Positions 1 through 9,356 of a stretch of DNA of 57,676 nucleotides are shown here, piece after piece. This stretch comes from Romboutsia_C sp015668195 (GTDB taxonomy: Bacteria > Bacillota > Clostridia > Peptostreptococcales > Peptostreptococcaceae): positions 1 to 57,676 of the forward strand of contig NZ_JADPFC010000010.1 of NCBI RefSeq assembly GCF_015668195.1. The letters run 5' to 3'. The notes under the pieces are model-generated. The model saw nothing but the letters and a program-made list of their open reading frames with translations, had not been told where the DNA came from and did not search any database. Both the position numbers and the translations under genes were made by a program. Each line of letters opens with the position of its first letter. Within the stretch, counting starts at the first letter, position 1.

Positions 1-333
<333 letters not shown>

Positions 334-566
334 AATTCGCTTTCGCTCATTTCGCCAAACATATTGCTTCGTATTCACTCAGCAACATCGTTTGCTCAAA
401 ATTTGACTACCTGCTCAGACTATCATTATCTGAATATCTGGCTTGGCTGTATTCGATTCTTTTAAGAATCAGTTATATAAATTAACCTACTGTTTAATTT
501 TCAAAGTTCATTTTAAGCGACTGTGTCGGCGCTTACTTTTTTGTTTTTTCCCTTTTCTTAAGGACA
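334..566 (-). other. rRNA operon leader with boxA-like antitermination sequence
   Basis: This is the transcribed spacer between the rrn promoter and 16S. On the minus strand TGAACTTTGAAAATT (496-510) resembles the boxA element of clostridial rRNA leaders, which recruits Nus factors so that the long untranslated transcript resists Rho. A perfect 16-bp palindrome lies at 455-470. The stretch next to 16S (about 334-405) contains GAGCAAACGA... and ends GGCGAAATGAGCGAAAGCGAATTTT, a text that recurs in altered form near 37208 and 55280. The boxA call is by pattern only. Confidence 0.6.
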
Positions 567-572
567 AGTAAT

Positions 573-601
573 ACTATATCACCTTATTTTTCTATAGTCA
601 A
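573..601 (-). promoter_or_regulatory. rRNA operon promoter (sigma-A)
   Basis: Minus strand: -35 TTGACT (596-601), 17-bp spacer, -10 TATAGT (573-578), predicted start near 566. It lies about 240 bp upstream of 16S with no other gene between, as expected for an rrn promoter. The stretch from 602 to 730 further upstream is AT-rich and shows nothing else recognisable. Confidence 0.8.
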
Positions 602-730
602 TACTTTTTTGATTTTTTTATTTTTATTTGCAATACTTATTCTAAATTTTATTTTTCTATTATTTCTATTAGCTTTTCCATAATTTTAATATTCAAATTA
701 TAATATAAATATATCTCATCCAATTCATCA

Positions 731-758
731 AAAAAAGAGTAGAATTTTCTACTCTTTT
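731..758 (-). terminator. Intrinsic terminator of the pot operon
   Basis: A 10-bp perfect stem (AAAAGAGTAG / CTACTCTTTT) with a T-run on the minus strand. It overlaps the potD stop codon. Confidence 0.85.
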
Positions 759-1809
759 ACTTTGATTTTAGCTCTATCCAAGCTCTATCATATAATTTTA
801 TTTTGTCACCTAAATCTATAAATGTTTCGCATTTATCCAGTAACTTTTTAGGTGGGTATGCAACTGGATTTTCAGTTGTTTGTTCATCTAATAGCTCGAT
901 TGCTCCCGTATTAGGTATAGAATATCCAATATATTCAGCATTTTGTTTAGCATTTTCAGGTTCTAGTAAAAAGTTAATAAACATTTCAGCTTCTTTTTTA
1001 TTTTGCGCTGTTTTAGGTATACACATAGCATCTACCCATTTATTAGTTCCTTCTTTTGGTATCGCATAAGCTAGGTTAGGATTTTGCTCCATTAGGGTAA
1101 CTGCATCTCCAGAATAGATTATTCCCATAGCAACTTCTTCGCCTAATAATCTGTCTTTTCCTTCATCGTTAACATATGCTAAAACCAAGTCTTTTTGTTT
1201 CATAAGAAGTTTTTTTGCTTCTTCTATTTCTTTTGGATTTGTAGTATTAATACTATATCCAAGCTTTTTTAAGGCTATTGCCATAGTATCTCTAACCGAG
1301 TCAAACATCATTATATTACCTTTATATTTAGGGTTCCATAATATATCCCAGCTATCAACAGGTTCTTTTACCATTTTCTTATTATATAATATTCCAAAAG
1401 TTCCCCACATATAAGGTACACTGTACTCATTATCTGGATCATATATTGGATTTAAAAAACTCTTATCTATATATTTCATATTAGGTATATTTTTAAAGTC
1501 TATCTTTTGAAGTAAGTCTTCATTTCTCATTTTCTCAACCATATAATCTGAAGGGAAAACTAAGTCATAATTCGTACTTCCACTTTTAACTTTCTGATAC
1601 ATCATCTCATTTGTATCATAAGTCTCATATAATACATCTATTCCAGTTTCTTTTTCAAACTTAGCTATAAGATCTTCATCTATATAATCTCCAACATTAT
1701 ATACATTAAGTACCTTTGTTGAGTCTGTAGAACTTTTACATCCTGTTAATGACACTGAACTTATTATACCTATAGTTAAAAGTGCTATTATTTTTTTTCT
1801 TATTTTCAC
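757..1809 (-). CDS. potD: Spermidine/putrescine ABC transporter substrate-binding lipoprotein PotD
   Basis: 350 aa, the usual PotD/PotF length. The N-terminus is a lipoprotein signal (charged start, hydrophobic core, lipobox LTGC at about residues 21-24), so the mature protein should be anchored outside the membrane, capture polyamines and hand them to PotBC. The body has typical type-2 periplasmic-binding features (YDLVFPSDYMVEKM, WDILWNPKYKGNIMMFD, YAIPKEGTNKWVDAMCIPK). The start is GTG and overlaps the potC stop by one base (TAGTG), so translation is probably coupled. It is the last gene of the operon, with a terminator at its stop codon. Spermidine versus putrescine preference cannot be read from sequence. 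Confidence 0.93.
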   Translation of the reverse strand: MKIRKKIIALLTIGIISSVSLTGCKSSTDSTKVLNVYNVGDYIDEDLIAKFEKETGIDVLYETYDTNEMMYQKVKSGSTNYDLVFPSDYMVEKMRNEDLLQKIDFKNIPNMKYIDKSFLNPIYDPDNEYSVPYMWGTFGILYNKKMVKEPVDSWDILWNPKYKGNIMMFDSVRDTMAIALKKLGYSINTTNPKEIEEAKKLLMKQKDLVLAYVNDEGKDRLLGEEVAMGIIYSGDAVTLMEQNPNLAYAIPKEGTNKWVDAMCIPKTAQNKKEAEMFINFLLEPENAKQNAEYIGYSIPNTGAIELLDEQTTENPVAYPPKKLLDKCETFIDLGDKIKLYDRAWIELKSK

Positions 1810-2561
1810 TATTTGTCACTCCCTGCTACTATAGATTGTTTTTTATTTGATATTAAAAGCAATATTAATACTACTGTAAACATTATAGTAGATAAAGCAT
1901 TTATTTCTGGTTTTATACCTCTTCTTGCCATACCATATATTTCTATAGAAAGATTACTAACTCCATTTCCTGTATTAAAGAAACTAATTATAAAATCATC
2001 TATTGACATAGTAAATGCAATTAAAAATCCTGATATTATTCCTGGTTTTATTTGAGGAAGTATCACTTTCCTAAGTGCATACATAGGTGTAGCACCTAGA
2101 TCCATTGCTGCTTCTTCCATATTTTGTGGCATCGACTTAATCTTAGGAAGAACCGACAATATTACATATGGTATACTAAACATTATATGAGCTAATAGCA
2201 TAGTTGTAAAACCAAACTCTATGTTTAAAAAAGCAAATAAACTCATTAGAGCTACTGCCGTTACTATATCTGGGTTTAGCATAGGAAGATAGTTTACATT
2301 TAACATTATTTTTCTTCCTCTTGTTCTCATCTTTTGTATTCCTATTGCACTTATAGTTCCTACTATAGTTGCTACTATAGATGAAATTAAAGCAACTATT
2401 ATAGTGTAATATAGTGCACTCATTATTTTTTCATCATGAATTAATCTTTGGTACCATTTAAACGTAAATCCATTCCAGTGAGCCATTGATTTAGAATCAT
2501 TAAATGAAAATACAACTAGTGCAAATATTGGTGAATATAAGAATAAAAACACCAAAAACAA
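1809..2561 (-). CDS. potC: Spermidine/putrescine ABC transporter permease PotC
   Basis: At least 250 aa, about six membrane segments and the ABC permease EAA loop (EEAAMDLGATPMYALRKVILP), which contacts the ATPase. It pairs with PotB to form the membrane channel. The start is uncertain. The first conventional codon here is TTG at 2561 with no ribosome site, and it cuts into the first membrane helix. The same frame stays open upstream to 2600 and encodes KLKKLISNVYLFLV, which looks like a normal PotC N-terminus. The only codons available at that point are ATT (2595-2600) after GGTGG (2604-2608), overlapping the potB stop. A rare ATT start is therefore possible. Confidence 0.9.
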   Translation of the reverse strand: MFLVFLFLYSPIFALVVFSFNDSKSMAHWNGFTFKWYQRLIHDEKIMSALYYTIIVALISSIVATIVGTISAIGIQKMRTRGRKIMLNVNYLPMLNPDIVTAVALMSLFAFLNIEFGFTTMLLAHIMFSIPYVILSVLPKIKSMPQNMEEAAMDLGATPMYALRKVILPQIKPGIISGFLIAFTMSIDDFIISFFNTGNGVSNLSIEIYGMARRGIKPEINALSTIMFTVVLILLLISNKKQSIVAGSDK

Positions 2562-2590
2562 ATATACATTAGATATTAATTTCTTTAACT

Positions 2591-3430
2591 TTAAAATAAT
2601 AACCCACCGCCTTCTTTATCTGATTCATTATCAACTTTAGACATTACTGCCATTGATATAAGTATTACTATCATCATAAATATAGAAACTGCCGAACCAA
2701 AATTCCAGTCTCCTACAACAGTAAATTGTTGTTCTATTAAATCACCTATTAACATAAATTTACCGCCACCAAGTAATCTTGATATAGCAAATGTTGTTAC
2801 ACATGGCATAAATACCATTGTTATTCCAGAAACTACACCTGGTAAACTTAATGGGAATATAACTTTTGTAAACACTTGGAAACTATTTGCTCCTAAATCT
2901 CTTGCAGCGTTTATTAAATCATTATCCATCTTAGATAAAGATGTATATATAGGTAAAACCATAAATGGTAAGAAATTATAAACCATTCCAAGTAATATTG
3001 CTATATTAGTGTAAAGTATACTAACGGGTCCTATTCCAAATATTCCTAATAAATAATTTAAAAGTCCATTTTTACCAAGTATAGCAACCCATGCATATGT
3101 TCTTAATAAAAAGTTCATCCACATAGGAAGTATAAATAATAATATTAATGTTCCTCTTTTATTTACATTTACTTTTGATATTAAATATGCTACTGGATAT
3201 CCTACTAAAAGACATATGATTGTAGATATTCCAGCCAATGTTATCGACCTAAAAAATACTTTAAAGTAAATAGGATCCATCAATTCTTTGTAGTTAGCTA
3301 AAGAAAATATTCGACCATTATCTGTTTCTATAGTAAAACTAAAAACAAGTACTAGTATTAAAGGGATTACAATAAATATTGCACTCCATACTATGTATGG
3401 ATATGCTAGTATAGATTTTCTATTTTTCAT
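2591..3430 (-). CDS. potB: Spermidine/putrescine ABC transporter permease PotB
   Basis: 279 aa, six predicted membrane helices, with the permease EAA-type loop (LINAARDLGANSFQVFTKVIFP) at about residues 170-190. It forms the heterodimeric polyamine channel with PotC in the cytoplasmic membrane. It begins two bases after potA ends and continues into potC, so all five genes from the regulator to potD look like one transcription unit. Confidence 0.92.
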   Translation of the reverse strand: MKNRKSILAYPYIVWSAIFIVIPLILVLVFSFTIETDNGRIFSLANYKELMDPIYFKVFFRSITLAGISTIICLLVGYPVAYLISKVNVNKRGTLILLFILPMWMNFLLRTYAWVAILGKNGLLNYLLGIFGIGPVSILYTNIAILLGMVYNFLPFMVLPIYTSLSKMDNDLINAARDLGANSFQVFTKVIFPLSLPGVVSGITMVFMPCVTTFAISRLLGGGKFMLIGDLIEQQFTVVGDWNFGSAVSIFMMIVILISMAVMSKVDNESDKEGGGLLF

Positions 3431-3432
3431 AA

Positions 3433-4476
3433 TTAACTTTGCTCTTTTCTCATTATATGGATATCTTCTGGATATATGTCCATTCCTAACTCTGATCCAA
3501 CTTTTGCATTTTTAGTGTTATGAAGAATCCATTTTCTATTGTTTTCTTTAACTTCTATTTCATAGTGCACACCCTTAAATATACTAGATGTAACTGTCCC
3601 TTTTAGCATTGAATCCTCTGGATTTACCATTTTTATATCTTCTGGTCTTATTACTACTTCTATATTTTCATTTTTTTCAAACCCTTTGTCTACACAATCA
3701 AATACTTTACCGCAAAATTCAACTTTATAATCTTCTAACATAATTCCATCAAATATATTACTTTCTCCTATAAATCTTGCAACAAATGAATTTTTAGGTT
3801 CATTATATATATCTTCTGGAGTTCCCATTTGTTGTATCTTACCTTTGTTCATTACAACTATAGTATCTGACATACTAAGAGCTTCTTCTTGGTCATGAGT
3901 TACAAATATAAAAGTTATCCCTAACTTCTTTTGCATTCTTTTTAACTCAATTTGCATCTCTTGTCTTAACTTTAAATCTAATGCACCTAAAGGTTCATCT
4001 AATAATAATAATTTAGGTTCATTTACTAATGCTCTTGCAATAGCAATTCTTTGTTGTTGCCCTCCACTTAGTGAGTCAACCTTTCTATTTTCTTTTCCTT
4101 CTAGTGCCACTAATTTTAACATTTCTTTTACTTTTTCATCTATTTTATCTTTAGGCATTTTCTTTATCTTAAGTCCAAATGCTATATTTTCATATACATT
4201 CATATGAGGAAACAATGCATATTTTTGGAAAACTGTGTTTACAGGTCTTTGATATGGAGGTATTTCATTAATCTCTTTTCCTTCAAACAACACACTACCT
4301 TCATCTGCTTGCTCAAATCCTGCTATTATTTTAAGCGTTGTAGTTTTACCACATCCACTTGGACCTAGTAACGTTAAAAATTCATTTTTCTTTATATCTA
4401 AAGATAAATCATCCAAAACTTTTAAATCATCATATTGTTTTGATAGATTTCTTAATTCAATTATATTTTCACCCAA
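3433..4476 (-). CDS. potA: Polyamine ABC transporter ATP-binding protein PotA
   Basis: 347 aa. The ABC ATPase domain (about 1-235) shows Walker A GPSGCGKTT, Q-loop, signature LSGGQQQR, Walker B LLLLDEPLGALD and the switch histidine in VTHDQEEA. The C-terminal roughly 100 residues form the TOBE domain typical of PotA/MalK-type ATPases. The start is TTG at 4476, with a ribosome site AGAGGTGC six bases upstream. It energises polyamine uptake through PotB and PotC. It is 17 bp from the upstream regulator gene. Confidence 0.94.
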   Translation of the reverse strand: MGENIIELRNLSKQYDDLKVLDDLSLDIKKNEFLTLLGPSGCGKTTTLKIIAGFEQADEGSVLFEGKEINEIPPYQRPVNTVFQKYALFPHMNVYENIAFGLKIKKMPKDKIDEKVKEMLKLVALEGKENRKVDSLSGGQQQRIAIARALVNEPKLLLLDEPLGALDLKLRQEMQIELKRMQKKLGITFIFVTHDQEEALSMSDTIVVMNKGKIQQMGTPEDIYNEPKNSFVARFIGESNIFDGIMLEDYKVEFCGKVFDCVDKGFEKNENIEVVIRPEDIKMVNPEDSMLKGTVTSSIFKGVHYEIEVKENNRKWILHNTKNAKVGSELGMDIYPEDIHIMRKEQS

Positions 4477-4493
4477 TTATTAGCACCTCTTTC

Positions 4494-5036
4494 CTAGAAT
4501 GATGGAGGAGTTGATACCCAAATCACTTTTGCAGTAGTTTTTCCTGCATTTGATATGTAGTGATTAGCTCTTGGCTTAAAGTAAAAACTCTCTCCTTTTC
4601 TTACTTTACTATGTTTATCTCCTATATGAAGGTGTATAGCTCCCGAAAGAACATAGCCAAATTCTTCACCTTCATGTGGTTTTTCTTCTTTATACCTACC
4701 ACCTGGTTCTAGAGTTACTATTACAGGCTCCATTTCGTTTTTTTGAGAATTTGGAACTAACCATTTAAACGTATATTTAAGTTCTTCATCTTCTGTCTCA
4801 AACATGTCATCTTTTGTAAAGCAAATTCTTTCATCATCTATTTCGTTAAAAAATTCCCTTAAGTTTGTTCCTAATATTTCTAATATATCTATAAGTGTAG
4901 CTATGGATGGTGAAGTTAAATTATTTTCTAATTGTGATATAAATCCTTTTGACAGTTCACATCTATTAGCTAGTTCTTCTTGAGTTAATTGCTTTTCAAT
5001 TCTCATTCTCTTTATTTTCTCACCTATATCCATCAT
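4494..5036 (-). CDS. XRE-cupin transcriptional regulator of the pot operon
   Basis: 180 aa. The N-terminal helix-turn-helix (about residues 5-60, TQEELANRCELSKGFISQLE) is followed by a C-terminal cupin_2 barrel (about 108-178, GEEFGYVLSGAIHLHIGD). This is the PuuR-like architecture in which the cupin senses a small ligand. As first gene of the operon with potABCD it very likely controls polyamine uptake, probably by autorepression. Its ribosome site is AGGAGGTGG. The ligand (polyamine or derivative) is inferred from context only. Confidence 0.9.
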   Translation of the reverse strand: MMDIGEKIKRMRIEKQLTQEELANRCELSKGFISQLENNLTSPSIATLIDILEILGTNLREFFNEIDDERICFTKDDMFETEDEELKYTFKWLVPNSQKNEMEPVIVTLEPGGRYKEEKPHEGEEFGYVLSGAIHLHIGDKHSKVRKGESFYFKPRANHYISNAGKTTAKVIWVSTPPSF

Positions 5037-5388
5037 TCCACCTCCTAATTTTGCATATTTTTAGTAAACATATTGTTTAAAATACCTAAACATCAAATTT
5101 TATTATATAAAACTTCAATATATAATTCAATAGTTTTTTTGTATTTTTTTTATTTTGCAATACAACATATAAATCAAGTATTTTACTGGTTTTATATGTA
5201 AAATCCCTCTACGCTTGTTTATATTAATATTTATAAAGTTTAGTATCTCTAACTCATTTTTATAATCTAAAAAATTTTAATTCTTTTATATTTTTTATTT
5301 TTCTCAAAGTGTATATATCATCTATTTTCTCTAAATTTGTAAACCCTATACTAATGTAAAATCAAATCGAATATTAAAATAAAAACAT
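5037..5388. promoter_or_regulatory. Intergenic upstream of the pot operon; possible operator
   Basis: 352 bp, strongly AT-rich. A 13-bp dyad AAACATATTGTTT lies at 5066-5078, 30 bp upstream of the regulator start, and is a candidate XRE-cupin operator. No convincing -35/-10 pair could be fixed. Nothing gene-like was seen in the rest. Confidence 0.35.
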
Positions 5389-5418
5389 AAAAATAAGGCT
5401 TAATTAAGCCTTATTTTT
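5389..5418 (-). terminator. Terminator of the LRR surface protein gene
   Basis: A perfect 15-bp inverted repeat built on AAGGCTTAATTAAGCCTT, followed by a T-rich run on the minus strand, overlapping the stop codon. Confidence 0.85.
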
Positions 5419-8287
5419 TATGTTTTATTTTATTTGTATATAATCCTAATAATGCTACTAATACTAAAGCAATATATCCTAAGCTACCTGTATCTCCTGT
5501 TTGAGGATTAGAATTATTATTTGTCTCAATTTTATTAAATTGAGGTAAACTACTTGGTTTATTCGTACTTACAATACTATTTGAGCTTGCATTATTTTTA
5601 TTTGGTTTTGATTCATTTTCAGTTTTATTATTATTTGTATCGTTTTTAATAGAATCTAGTATAACAGTAACTACTCTCTTAACATTAGTAGTATTTCCAT
5701 CGCTATCTGTTACCGTATATATTAACTCGTATTTACCTGACTTGTTAATATTTACATTTCCTGTTACCTTAATATATTTAGTTATATTACCATCTTCAGT
5801 ATCTGTAGCAGTTACTCCAGCCATTGGATCAAATGCCGTCCCTTCCTTTATACTTACATTGTCAGCTCCATTTATTACTGGTTTATCATTGCTTTTTACT
5901 GTAACTGTAATAATCTTAGTAGCTGTCGCCCCTTTACTATCTGTTACTTCATATTTAACTGTGTAAATACCTGCCTTCTTTGTGTTTACTGTGTCTTCAA
6001 CTACTTTAATTTTGTCTGTAATATTGCCATCTTCTTTATCATTAGCAGTTACTCCTGTTAATGGATTGAACTTTTCTCCAACCTTTATTGTTTTATTCTT
6101 TGCATTTATCGTTGGTATTGCATTTATTTCTACCATTTTAGGATAAACCATAATCACTCTTTTTATAGTAGTAGTATTTCCATCACTGTCTGTTACTGTA
6201 TATGTTAATTCATATTTACCTGGCTTATTAATATCTACACTTCCGGTTACCTTAATATCTTTAGTTATATTACCATCTTCAGTATCTGTAGCAGTTACTC
6301 CAGCCATTGGATCAAATGCCGTCCCTTCCTTTATACTTACATTGTCAGCTCCATTTATTACTGGTTTATCATTGCTTTTTACTGTAACTGTAATAGTCTT
6401 AGTAGCTGTCGCACCTTCACTATCTGTTACTTCGTATTTAACTGTGTAAGTACCTGCTTTATTTGCGTTTACTGTGTCTTCAACTACTTTAATTTTGTCT
6501 GTAATATTGCCATCTTCTTTATCATTAGCAGTTACTCCTGTTAATGGATTGAACTTTTCTCCAACCTTTATTGTTTTATTCTNNNNNNNNNNNNNNNNNN
6601 NNNNNNNNNNNNNNNNNNNNNNNNNNNNNNNNNNNNNNNNNNNNNNNNNNNNNNNNNNNNNNNNNNNNNNNNNNNNNNNNNTATTGCCATCTTCTTTATC
6701 ATTAGCAGTTACTCCTGTTAATGGATTGAACTTTTCTCCAACCTTTATTGTTTTATTCTCTGCATTTATCGTTGGTACTTTATTTACTATAAGTTCAATT
6801 GGTTGAATTACATTACCTGAAAATTCAGCATTACATTTACCAATATTTACATTCTTTGAAAAAGAGTAATTTTCACTATTAACATTTATATCTTTCCATA
6901 ATATTTTATTAGTATCTTTATCATATAATCCATTTTCAGAAATATTTGATGGTTCTATTTTATTTCCTTTTTCATCCACTATTATGTCATCAATTTCTAG
7001 AGATCCTAATCGCTTTATTTTTTTTGATTTTAATTTTATATTTTGGTTATCTAATTGTACGTAACTTAAATGATTCAAATTAACTAGAGGAGTTATATCA
7101 CTTATTTGGTTATTAGCTAAATTCAATATCATTAATTTAGTTAAATTCGATAAAGGATTTATATCACTTATTTGATTATTAGTTAAATTTAAAAAATCTA
7201 AATTAGTCAAATTTTCTAAAAAATTTATATCACTTATCTCATTACTACTTAAATATAATCCTGTTAATTTTGTCAATCCTCCTATAGAACTTAGATCACT
7301 TATGTGATTATAAGACAAATGCAATCCATGCAATTTAGTTAAGTTTGACAAGGGAGTTATATCACTTATTTTATTATTATTTAAATATAAATATTTTAAA
7401 TTAGTTAAATTTGATAGAGGGCTTATATCACTTATTTGATTTTCAATTAAACGTAAAGTAACTAAATTAGTTAAATTTGATAGAGGACTTATATCACTTA
7501 TTTGATTATTAGTTAAGTCTAAATTAGATAATTTTGGTAATTTAGTTAATTTTGATAGAGGACTTATATCACTTATTTGGTTATTAGCTAAATCTAAATT
7601 AGATAAATTTGTTAATTTTAATACATGAGTTATATCACTTATTTGATTATTAGCTAAGTTTAAAGTAGATAAATTAGATAAATTTGATAGAGGCCTTATA
7701 TCACTTATTTGATTATGATTTAAGTCCAAAATGGCTAACTTCGTTAAATTTTTTAGAGGACTTATATCACTTATTTTATCTCCATCTAGATATAAGTAAG
7801 TTAAATTTACGCAATATTGTAGCCCTTCTAAGTTTGATATTTTTGAATCAATTACAGTTAACCTTTTTAATGATTCTAATTCAGACTTACTTATATCTGC
7901 ATCTAAATCTTTTTTCCTTAACTGCCTATTTATTTCTCTTTTTAAATTTATATCTTTAATATCAATTATTTTACTTTCTCTAACCTTTTCATCTACAGAT
8001 TTAACATCGTTATTTACTATAGGTTTATTTTCAATCTTTAAATTATTATCTTTAATTTCATTTTTAGTATCTATACTTTCATGATTAGAAATCTCTGTAG
8101 ATGGCTCAATTTTTTTATCTATAGAAATTGGATCTAAATGTTCTTCTTTATTCAAACTAGTTCCATTTATATCTTTATCATTAGATTCTATTTCATCTGC
8201 TAGTACATTTACCATCATTGATTGTATAATCACCGTTGTTGTAATTACTGATACAAATGTCTTTTTAATATGATTTTTTTTATTCAT
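5411..8287 (-). CDS. Cell-wall anchored leucine-rich-repeat protein with DUF5011 (Ig-like) repeats, internalin-like
   Basis: About 958 aa as assembled, but 33 residues are unknown (N run 6583-6681). In order: signal peptide (1-30); charged linker (30-115); 12 internalin-type 22-residue LRRs (about 120-420) with the recurring core NQISDISPLSNLTNL, one of them carrying three extra residues; a bridging region; then DUF5011-like beta domains (about 515-870) alternating two sub-types with a 483-bp (161-aa) period; an Asn/Ser-rich stalk; and a C-terminal sorting signal NPQTGD, hydrophobic helix and KIKHKK tail. The NPQTG motif suggests sortase anchoring to the wall. The LRR face is probably a binding surface for a host or bacterial ligand, which cannot be named. 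Monocistronic. Confidence 0.9.
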   Translation of the reverse strand: MNKKNHIKKTFVSVITTTVIIQSMMVNVLADEIESNDKDINGTSLNKEEHLDPISIDKKIEPSTEISNHESIDTKNEIKDNNLKIENKPIVNNDVKSVDEKVRESKIIDIKDINLKREINRQLRKKDLDADISKSELESLKRLTVIDSKISNLEGLQYCVNLTYLYLDGDKISDISPLKNLTKLAILDLNHNQISDIRPLSNLSNLSTLNLANNQISDITHVLKLTNLSNLDLANNQISDISPLSKLTKLPKLSNLDLTNNQISDISPLSNLTNLVTLRLIENQISDISPLSNLTNLKYLYLNNNKISDITPLSNLTKLHGLHLSYNHISDLSSIGGLTKLTGLYLSSNEISDINFLENLTNLDFLNLTNNQISDINPLSNLTKLMILNLANNQISDITPLVNLNHLSYVQLDNQNIKLKSKKIKRLGSLEIDDIIVDEKGNKIEPSNISENGLYDKDTNKILWKDINVNSENYSFSKNVNIGKCNAEFSGNVIQPIELIVNKVPTINAENKTIKVGEKFNPLTGVTANDKEDGNXXXXXXXXXXXXXXXXXXXXXXXXXXXXXXXXXXNKTIKVGEKFNPLTGVTANDKEDGNITDKIKVVEDTVNANKAGTYTVKYEVTDSEGATATKTITVTVKSNDKPVINGADNVSIKEGTAFDPMAGVTATDTEDGNITKDIKVTGSVDINKPGKYELTYTVTDSDGNTTTIKRVIMVYPKMVEINAIPTINAKNKTIKVGEKFNPLTGVTANDKEDGNITDKIKVVEDTVNTKKAGIYTVKYEVTDSKGATATKIITVTVKSNDKPVINGADNVSIKEGTAFDPMAGVTATDTEDGNITKYIKVTGNVNINKSGKYELIYTVTDSDGNTTNVKRVVTVILDSIKNDTNNNKTENESKPNKNNASSNSIVSTNKPSSLPQFNKIETNNNSNPQTGDTGSLGYIALVLVALLGLYTNKIKHKK
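5704..6770 (-). repeat. Tandem DUF5011-encoding repeats, 483-bp period, with assembly gap
   Basis: Nearly identical DNA recurs at a 483-bp offset (for example GTCAGCTCCA at 5861 and again at 6344; GCCATCTTCT at 6026 and 6509). Each unit encodes two different Ig-like domains. A third copy of the first sub-domain begins right of the 99-N run, at an offset of only 177 bp, which is shorter than a whole domain. The gap size is therefore probably wrong and a repeat may be collapsed. Confidence 0.85.
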
Positions 8288-8290
8288 TAG

Positions 8291-8554
8291 ATTTTCTTCT
8301 CCCCTTTATTTTATTAAAATTTAAATAAAAATTTTATCAAATCGAACATTGTAAAATAATGTAAATATTTACCACTTACCATTTTTACCCCTAAAAGTAT
8401 TTTTAAATCAAAAAATCACAAAATAAAATCACTAGCATCTAATATTCATATATAGATTTACAATACTAAAATCACGGAAAAATAAGTATAGATTAAAAAT
8501 TTTCTCTGTTGGTTAAGTAATAATATAAATGCTTAAAACATAATTTTAATAAAT
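8291..8554. other. AT-rich intergenic upstream of the LRR gene
   Basis: It carries the ribosome site of the LRR gene (GGGGAG on the minus strand at about 8299-8304) and otherwise AT-rich sequence. No confident promoter, RNA or small gene was found. Confidence 0.4.
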
Positions 8555-8556
8555 AA

Positions 8557-8590
8557 AAAAAATAACACCTCATATGAGGTGTTATTTTTT
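8557..8590 (-). terminator. Terminator of the nag operon
   Basis: A long perfect palindrome (AATAACACCTCATATGAGGT and onward) with A/T flanks, ending at the nagB stop codon. Confidence 0.9.
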
Positions 8591-9338
8591 ATACTAACTT
8601 ATAATCTTTTGGGTCTAACTTACTTGCTGAGTCTTTATCTAAAATTAATACTATATCATTATGGAATTGTAATATTGATGCTGGCACTTCTGGTAAAACT
8701 TTACCATATACTGTGTTATATATAGCTTCTGCCTTTCCTTCTCCTGATGCTAAAAGCATTATTTTTTTAGACTTAAATATTGATCCAGTTCCCATAGTTA
8801 TAGCCTTCTTAGGTACATCATCTATACTATCAAAAAATCTTGCATTAGCTTCTATTGTGCTGTCCTTCAAATCAACTAAGTGAGTTCCTCTTTCAAAGTT
8901 TATTGTAGGCTCATTAAATCCTATATGAGCATTGTGACCTATACCTAATACTTGTATATCTACCCCCCCAGCTTCTTTAATAGACTCATCATAGTTTATA
9001 CATTCTTTTTCTATATCATCAGTCATACCATTTGGTATATGTATATTTTCTTCTTTTATATTTATATGGTTAAATAAATTTTCTCTCATAAAATAGTCAT
9101 AACTTTGTTCGTTTGACTTTGGAAGTTCAAAGTATTCATCTAAATTAAACGTCTTAACTTCAGAAAAATCTATAAGACCTTCTTCATACATACTTACTAA
9201 CTCTTTATACATTCCTATTGGAGTGCTTCCTGTAGCCAATCCTAAAACAGAATCTGGCTTTAATGTTAATTGACTTGCTATCATTTGTGCAGCTTTTTTG
9301 CTCATTTCATCGTAATCTTTACATACTAATATTCTCAT
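8589..9338 (-). CDS. nagB: Glucosamine-6-phosphate deaminase NagB
   Basis: 249 aa, the normal length for the short Firmicute form. It converts glucosamine-6-phosphate to fructose-6-phosphate and ammonia, the last step of amino-sugar catabolism. Visible motifs: LGLATGSTP (phosphate site), FNLDEYF (catalytic Asp), GIGHNAHIGFNEP (catalytic His loop; the usual Gly before HIGFNEP is Ala here). It lies 18 bp downstream of nagA and ends in the operon terminator. Confidence 0.96.
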   Translation of the reverse strand: MRILVCKDYDEMSKKAAQMIASQLTLKPDSVLGLATGSTPIGMYKELVSMYEEGLIDFSEVKTFNLDEYFELPKSNEQSYDYFMRENLFNHINIKEENIHIPNGMTDDIEKECINYDESIKEAGGVDIQVLGIGHNAHIGFNEPTINFERGTHLVDLKDSTIEANARFFDSIDDVPKKAITMGTGSIFKSKKIMLLASGEGKAEAIYNTVYGKVLPEVPASILQFHNDIVLILDKDSASKLDPKDYKLV

Positions 9339-9356
9339 AATAAATTACCCCCTCAT

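Noticed and set aside
6474..6806. Plus-strand open frame across the N gap
   Set aside because: It is a shadow of the repetitive DUF5011 coding sequence on the minus strand.
6900..7900. Regularly spaced repeats resembling a CRISPR array
   Set aside because: The 66-bp period encodes 22-residue LRRs in frame; there are no unique spacers.
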